DNA of 64,000 nucleotides from Paenibacillus xylanexedens (GTDB lineage Bacteria > Bacillota > Bacilli > Paenibacillales > Paenibacillaceae), in contig NZ_JAGIKV010000005.1 in NCBI RefSeq assembly GCF_017874615.1, positions 186,001 through 250,000 on the forward strand. Reading direction: 5' to 3'. Positions 61,866 to 64,000 of the stretch are shown here, in pieces; positions within the stretch are counted from its first letter, which is position 1, and every line of letters begins with the position of its first letter. The position numbers and the translations under genes were made by a program. The notes under the pieces were generated by a model, which saw only the letters and a program-made list of their open reading frames with translations, had not been told where the DNA came from and did not search any database.

Positions 61866-63214
61866 GCAGCCGTTGCTAAGGCAATCGCTTCAGCTACCGA
61901 TTTCTCAAAGATCGCAAGGATTGCGCCCGTTTCTTGCTCCGTAATATTCAGCGGCGGCAGAAAACGAACAACAGCTGAATGACGCCCGCCCAGTTCCACA
62001 ATTAATCCATTCTTGAAACATTCACGCTGAATAGACTCAGCCAGCGCACCATTAGGCAAATAATGTCCCAGACGATCCTTGCGTCCTGTTGGATCCACCA
62101 CTTCAACGCCGATCATCAGTCCTCTGCCTCGCACGTCACCAATCTCTGCATACCGCTCTTTCAATGCATTCAGTTGATTCATGAACTGCTCACTGCGCAG
62201 ATGCACGTTGTGTAGAACATCCTGTTCCCGAATATAACGAAGTGTAGCAAGTCCCGCTGCCATGGCCAGCTGATTGCCACGGAACGTACCTGTGTGTGCA
62301 CCAGGTTGCCATTGATCCAGTTCTTCTTTGTAAATGACAACAGACATGGGCAGACTTCCGCCAACTGCTTTGGAGCAGATGATTACATCGGGTACAATCC
62401 CGGCATGTTCAAATGAAAACATCCGGCCTGTCCGTCCAATGCCTGTCTGCACTTCGTCGATAATGAGCGGAATGCTTCGCTCTGCCGTGATTCGGCGCAG
62501 CTCCTTCAGCCATTCAATGTCTGCCGGAATCGCCCCGCCTTCCCCCTGCACCGTCTCCACAATGACCCCACACGGTGCGGCAATACCGCTCTCGCAATCA
62601 TCGAGCAAATTTTCAATATACTGTGCGCTTAATTGGGCCGTCATGCCTTCACCAACACCAAATGGGCAGCGGTATTCATAAGGAAACGGCAGGAAATGCA
62701 CATCCGGCAGCAGGCTTTGCAGATGTTGTTTCTTGCTCAGGTTGCCACTCATGGACATCGTTGCTTGGGTCGAACCGTGATAACCTCCCTGAAAGGCAAG
62801 AATGGACTTGCCACCTGTTGCATGTTTGACCAGCTTAATGGCTGCTTCTACTGCATCCGCTCCGGTTGGACCACAGAACTGGATTTTGGCCTTGTCTCGC
62901 ATCTCTGCCGGAAGAATGGAAAACAGTTCTTGCATATATGCAAGCTTCAGCGGCGTTGCCAAATCCAGTGTATGAAGCGGAATCTGCCGATCCAGAACAT
63001 CGCGAATGGCATTGACCACCGTGTCATGGTTATGTCCCAACGCCAATGTTCCTGCACCAGCCAGGCAGTCGTAGAATACACGGCCTTCCGTATCGGTAAT
63101 CTTCACCCCATGGGCCTTGCTAATGACAAGCGGGAAATGTCTGGGGTACGATCTTGCATTGGATTCCTTCTCATTTTGCATCTTCAGATATTCCGTCTGC
63201 ACCTCTACTGACAT
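61859..63214 (-). CDS. Class III aminotransferase, diaminobutyrate-2-oxoglutarate type
   Basis: 451 residues. The PLP core is IICSKAVGGSLPMSVVIY (Lys schiff base), with LIIDEVQTGIGRTG before it. The N terminus NEKESNARSYPRHFPLVISK and the length match L-2,4-diaminobutyrate aminotransferases of siderophore clusters (RhbA type). These make diaminobutyrate from aspartate semialdehyde. No sbnA/sbnB-like diaminopropionate genes are in the window. Gap of 167 bases to the ATP-grasp gene upstream. Confidence 0.88.
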   Translation of the reverse strand: MSVEVQTEYLKMQNEKESNARSYPRHFPLVISKAHGVKITDTEGRVFYDCLAGAGTLALGHNHDTVVNAIRDVLDRQIPLHTLDLATPLKLAYMQELFSILPAEMRDKAKIQFCGPTGADAVEAAIKLVKHATGGKSILAFQGGYHGSTQATMSMSGNLSKKQHLQSLLPDVHFLPFPYEYRCPFGVGEGMTAQLSAQYIENLLDDCESGIAAPCGVIVETVQGEGGAIPADIEWLKELRRITAERSIPLIIDEVQTGIGRTGRMFSFEHAGIVPDVIICSKAVGGSLPMSVVIYKEELDQWQPGAHTGTFRGNQLAMAAGLATLRYIREQDVLHNVHLRSEQFMNQLNALKERYAEIGDVRGRGLMIGVEVVDPTGRKDRLGHYLPNGALAESIQRECFKNGLIVELGGRHSAVVRFLPPLNITEQETGAILAIFEKSVAEAIALATAAC

Positions 63215-63381
63215 AGCCCTATAACGCTCCTTATAATCGATTCAGGCTGAAGCTGATGCCTGTGGTTCTTGTTCTACATTTGTATGTGACATGGTACTGG
63301 TTCAAAATCTTGATAAGGTCCGAATTATAAATGATGGTATCCGTCATCTGTTATCCGTTATACATTGTCATCTATACGTTG

Positions 63382-64000
63382 TTATACGTTATTCATCTTA
63401 TAATCAAGTTGCTCCTGATACAGGTATTCCAGGTATAACCGAACCACATCACGAGTTGTTCCACCATGGGGAAAGACGTGGTGTGTCAGATCCGGCAAAG
63501 CGTTCACTTCCAGAATGCCCCCCTGTTCTCCGGAGATCGGCGTGCGGATATCACGACAACGAACATCGACCCCTGCTACATCAATCTGAAGAGTTTTGGC
63601 CGCTTGAATGATCATTCGCGCATTCTCGGGATGAATGATTTCGGTACAATCCTTGTAGAATTCACTGATTTTTCCGGCGGCTGAGTTACGGAGATCATAT
63701 AACTCGATTTCTTTTCCGGCGGCAGGAACTTTATCCAGAGTTGTCCCTTGTGCACGCAATACCTCCAGCAGTCGTTCCGTTTCTGCATTAACCTCGGGAA
63801 ACGCTTCATACTCGCCAATGGGTGTCATCTCGATTCGTTCCTGATTCAACTGCTCAATTAACGCCCGAACGGTTGAAGTTCCGTCTCCCTCGACATAGAC
63901 AGGCCGATACTCATTCACAGCCGCCACTTCACCGTTAATGATCAGCACTCTGTAATCGATCCCGGTCACATATTGCTGTAACATAATGCTGCTGCCGTGG
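63382..64000 (-). CDS. ATP-grasp ligase, cyanophycin-synthetase-like (5' end outside window)
   Basis: The frame is open at the window edge, with 205 residues visible. It is the C-terminal half of an ATP-grasp domain: VTGIDYRVLIINGEVAAVNE, VEGDGTSTVRALIEQLN, ending with VAGVDVRCRDI and ILEVNALPDL (Mg/ATP ligands). Cyanophycin synthetase or amino-acid ligase types share this pattern. As first visible gene of the siderophore operon it may attach an amino acid, as PvsA does in vibrioferrin synthesis; this is inference. Confidence 0.85.
   Translation of the reverse strand, partial: HGSSIMLQQYVTGIDYRVLIINGEVAAVNEYRPVYVEGDGTSTVRALIEQLNQERIEMTPIGEYEAFPEVNAETERLLEVLRAQGTTLDKVPAAGKEIELYDLRNSAAGKISEFYKDCTEIIHPENARMIIQAAKTLQIDVAGVDVRCRDIRTPISGEQGGILEVNALPDLTHHVFPHGGTTRDVVRLYLEYLYQEQLDYKMNNV

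Noticed and set aside
63242-63381. Short repeats of CGTTAT type between the ATP-grasp and aminotransferase genes, as a possible Fur box
   Set aside because: They do not match the TGATAATNATTATCA consensus; the true operon promoter is probably outside the window.

Overview
The window looks like the chromosome of a spore-forming, low-to-mid GC Firmicute, most likely Paenibacillus or a close relative. The support is a GerA-type germinant receptor operon, collagen-like and DUF4183 exosporium-type proteins, copper-amine-oxidase 'stalk' proteins, WXG100 type VII effectors, DUF4362 lipoproteins and strong AGGAGG ribosome binding sites throughout. No rRNA, tRNA, CRISPR array or intact insertion sequence was seen.

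Layout. 1-6.3 kb: a tellurite/stress (Ter) cluster on the minus strand. It runs TerB, three TerD paralogues and a TerD-TerA-like fusion, then a terminator, then a C-C bond lyase and a PRTase/TRSP protein cut by the window edge. A good ECF-sigma promoter (TGAAAC-N16-CGTATC) lies upstream of terB. 6.4-9.6 kb: a lipoprotein, a NERD-domain protein and a beta-hydroxyacid dehydrogenase. 9.7-13.5 kb: a germinant receptor operon in the order B-A-C. 13.6-17.1 kb: small membrane proteins, a lipoprotein and galactokinase. 17.3-20.3 kb: an operon of MFS efflux pump, DUF2268-like protease and MerR/TipAS regulator. 20.6-24.9 kb: two secreted proteins.

25-43 kb is an accessory region of conflict genes. It starts with a type VII module with a lipase-first effector, a WXG partner and a lipoprotein, plus a decayed second lipoprotein copy. 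A PLD-helicase/pyrophosphohydrolase pair follows, then a WXG toxin/immunity pair. Next is an AT-rich island (about 32.6-40.4 kb) with a HEPN-like protein, an XRE regulator, a translationally coupled SIR2-like/DUF262 pair, a cytosine-5 methyltransferase and probable restriction enzyme, a DUF3427-like HNH nuclease and a membrane protein. The island abuts a frameshifted, truncated helicase of the DUF3427 type. A WXG nuclease toxin and its immunity gene follow.

43-52.5 kb: DUF4183 and collagen-like surface proteins, small lipoproteins, an RCC1-repeat protein that seems to have lost its stop codon, and a large GH2 beta-galactosidase. 52.5-64 kb: an eight-gene minus-strand operon for an NRPS-independent carboxylate siderophore. 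It resembles staphyloferrin B synthesis (three IucA/IucC synthetases, an SbnG-type citrate synthase, an SbnH-type decarboxylase and an MFS exporter). Upstream, however, it has a diaminobutyrate-type aminotransferase and an ATP-grasp ligase where the S. aureus cluster has the diaminopropionate genes sbnA and sbnB, so the product is probably a different molecule.

The best candidates for undescribed biology are the SIR2-like/DUF262 pair, the lipase-first type VII module and the hybrid siderophore cluster.
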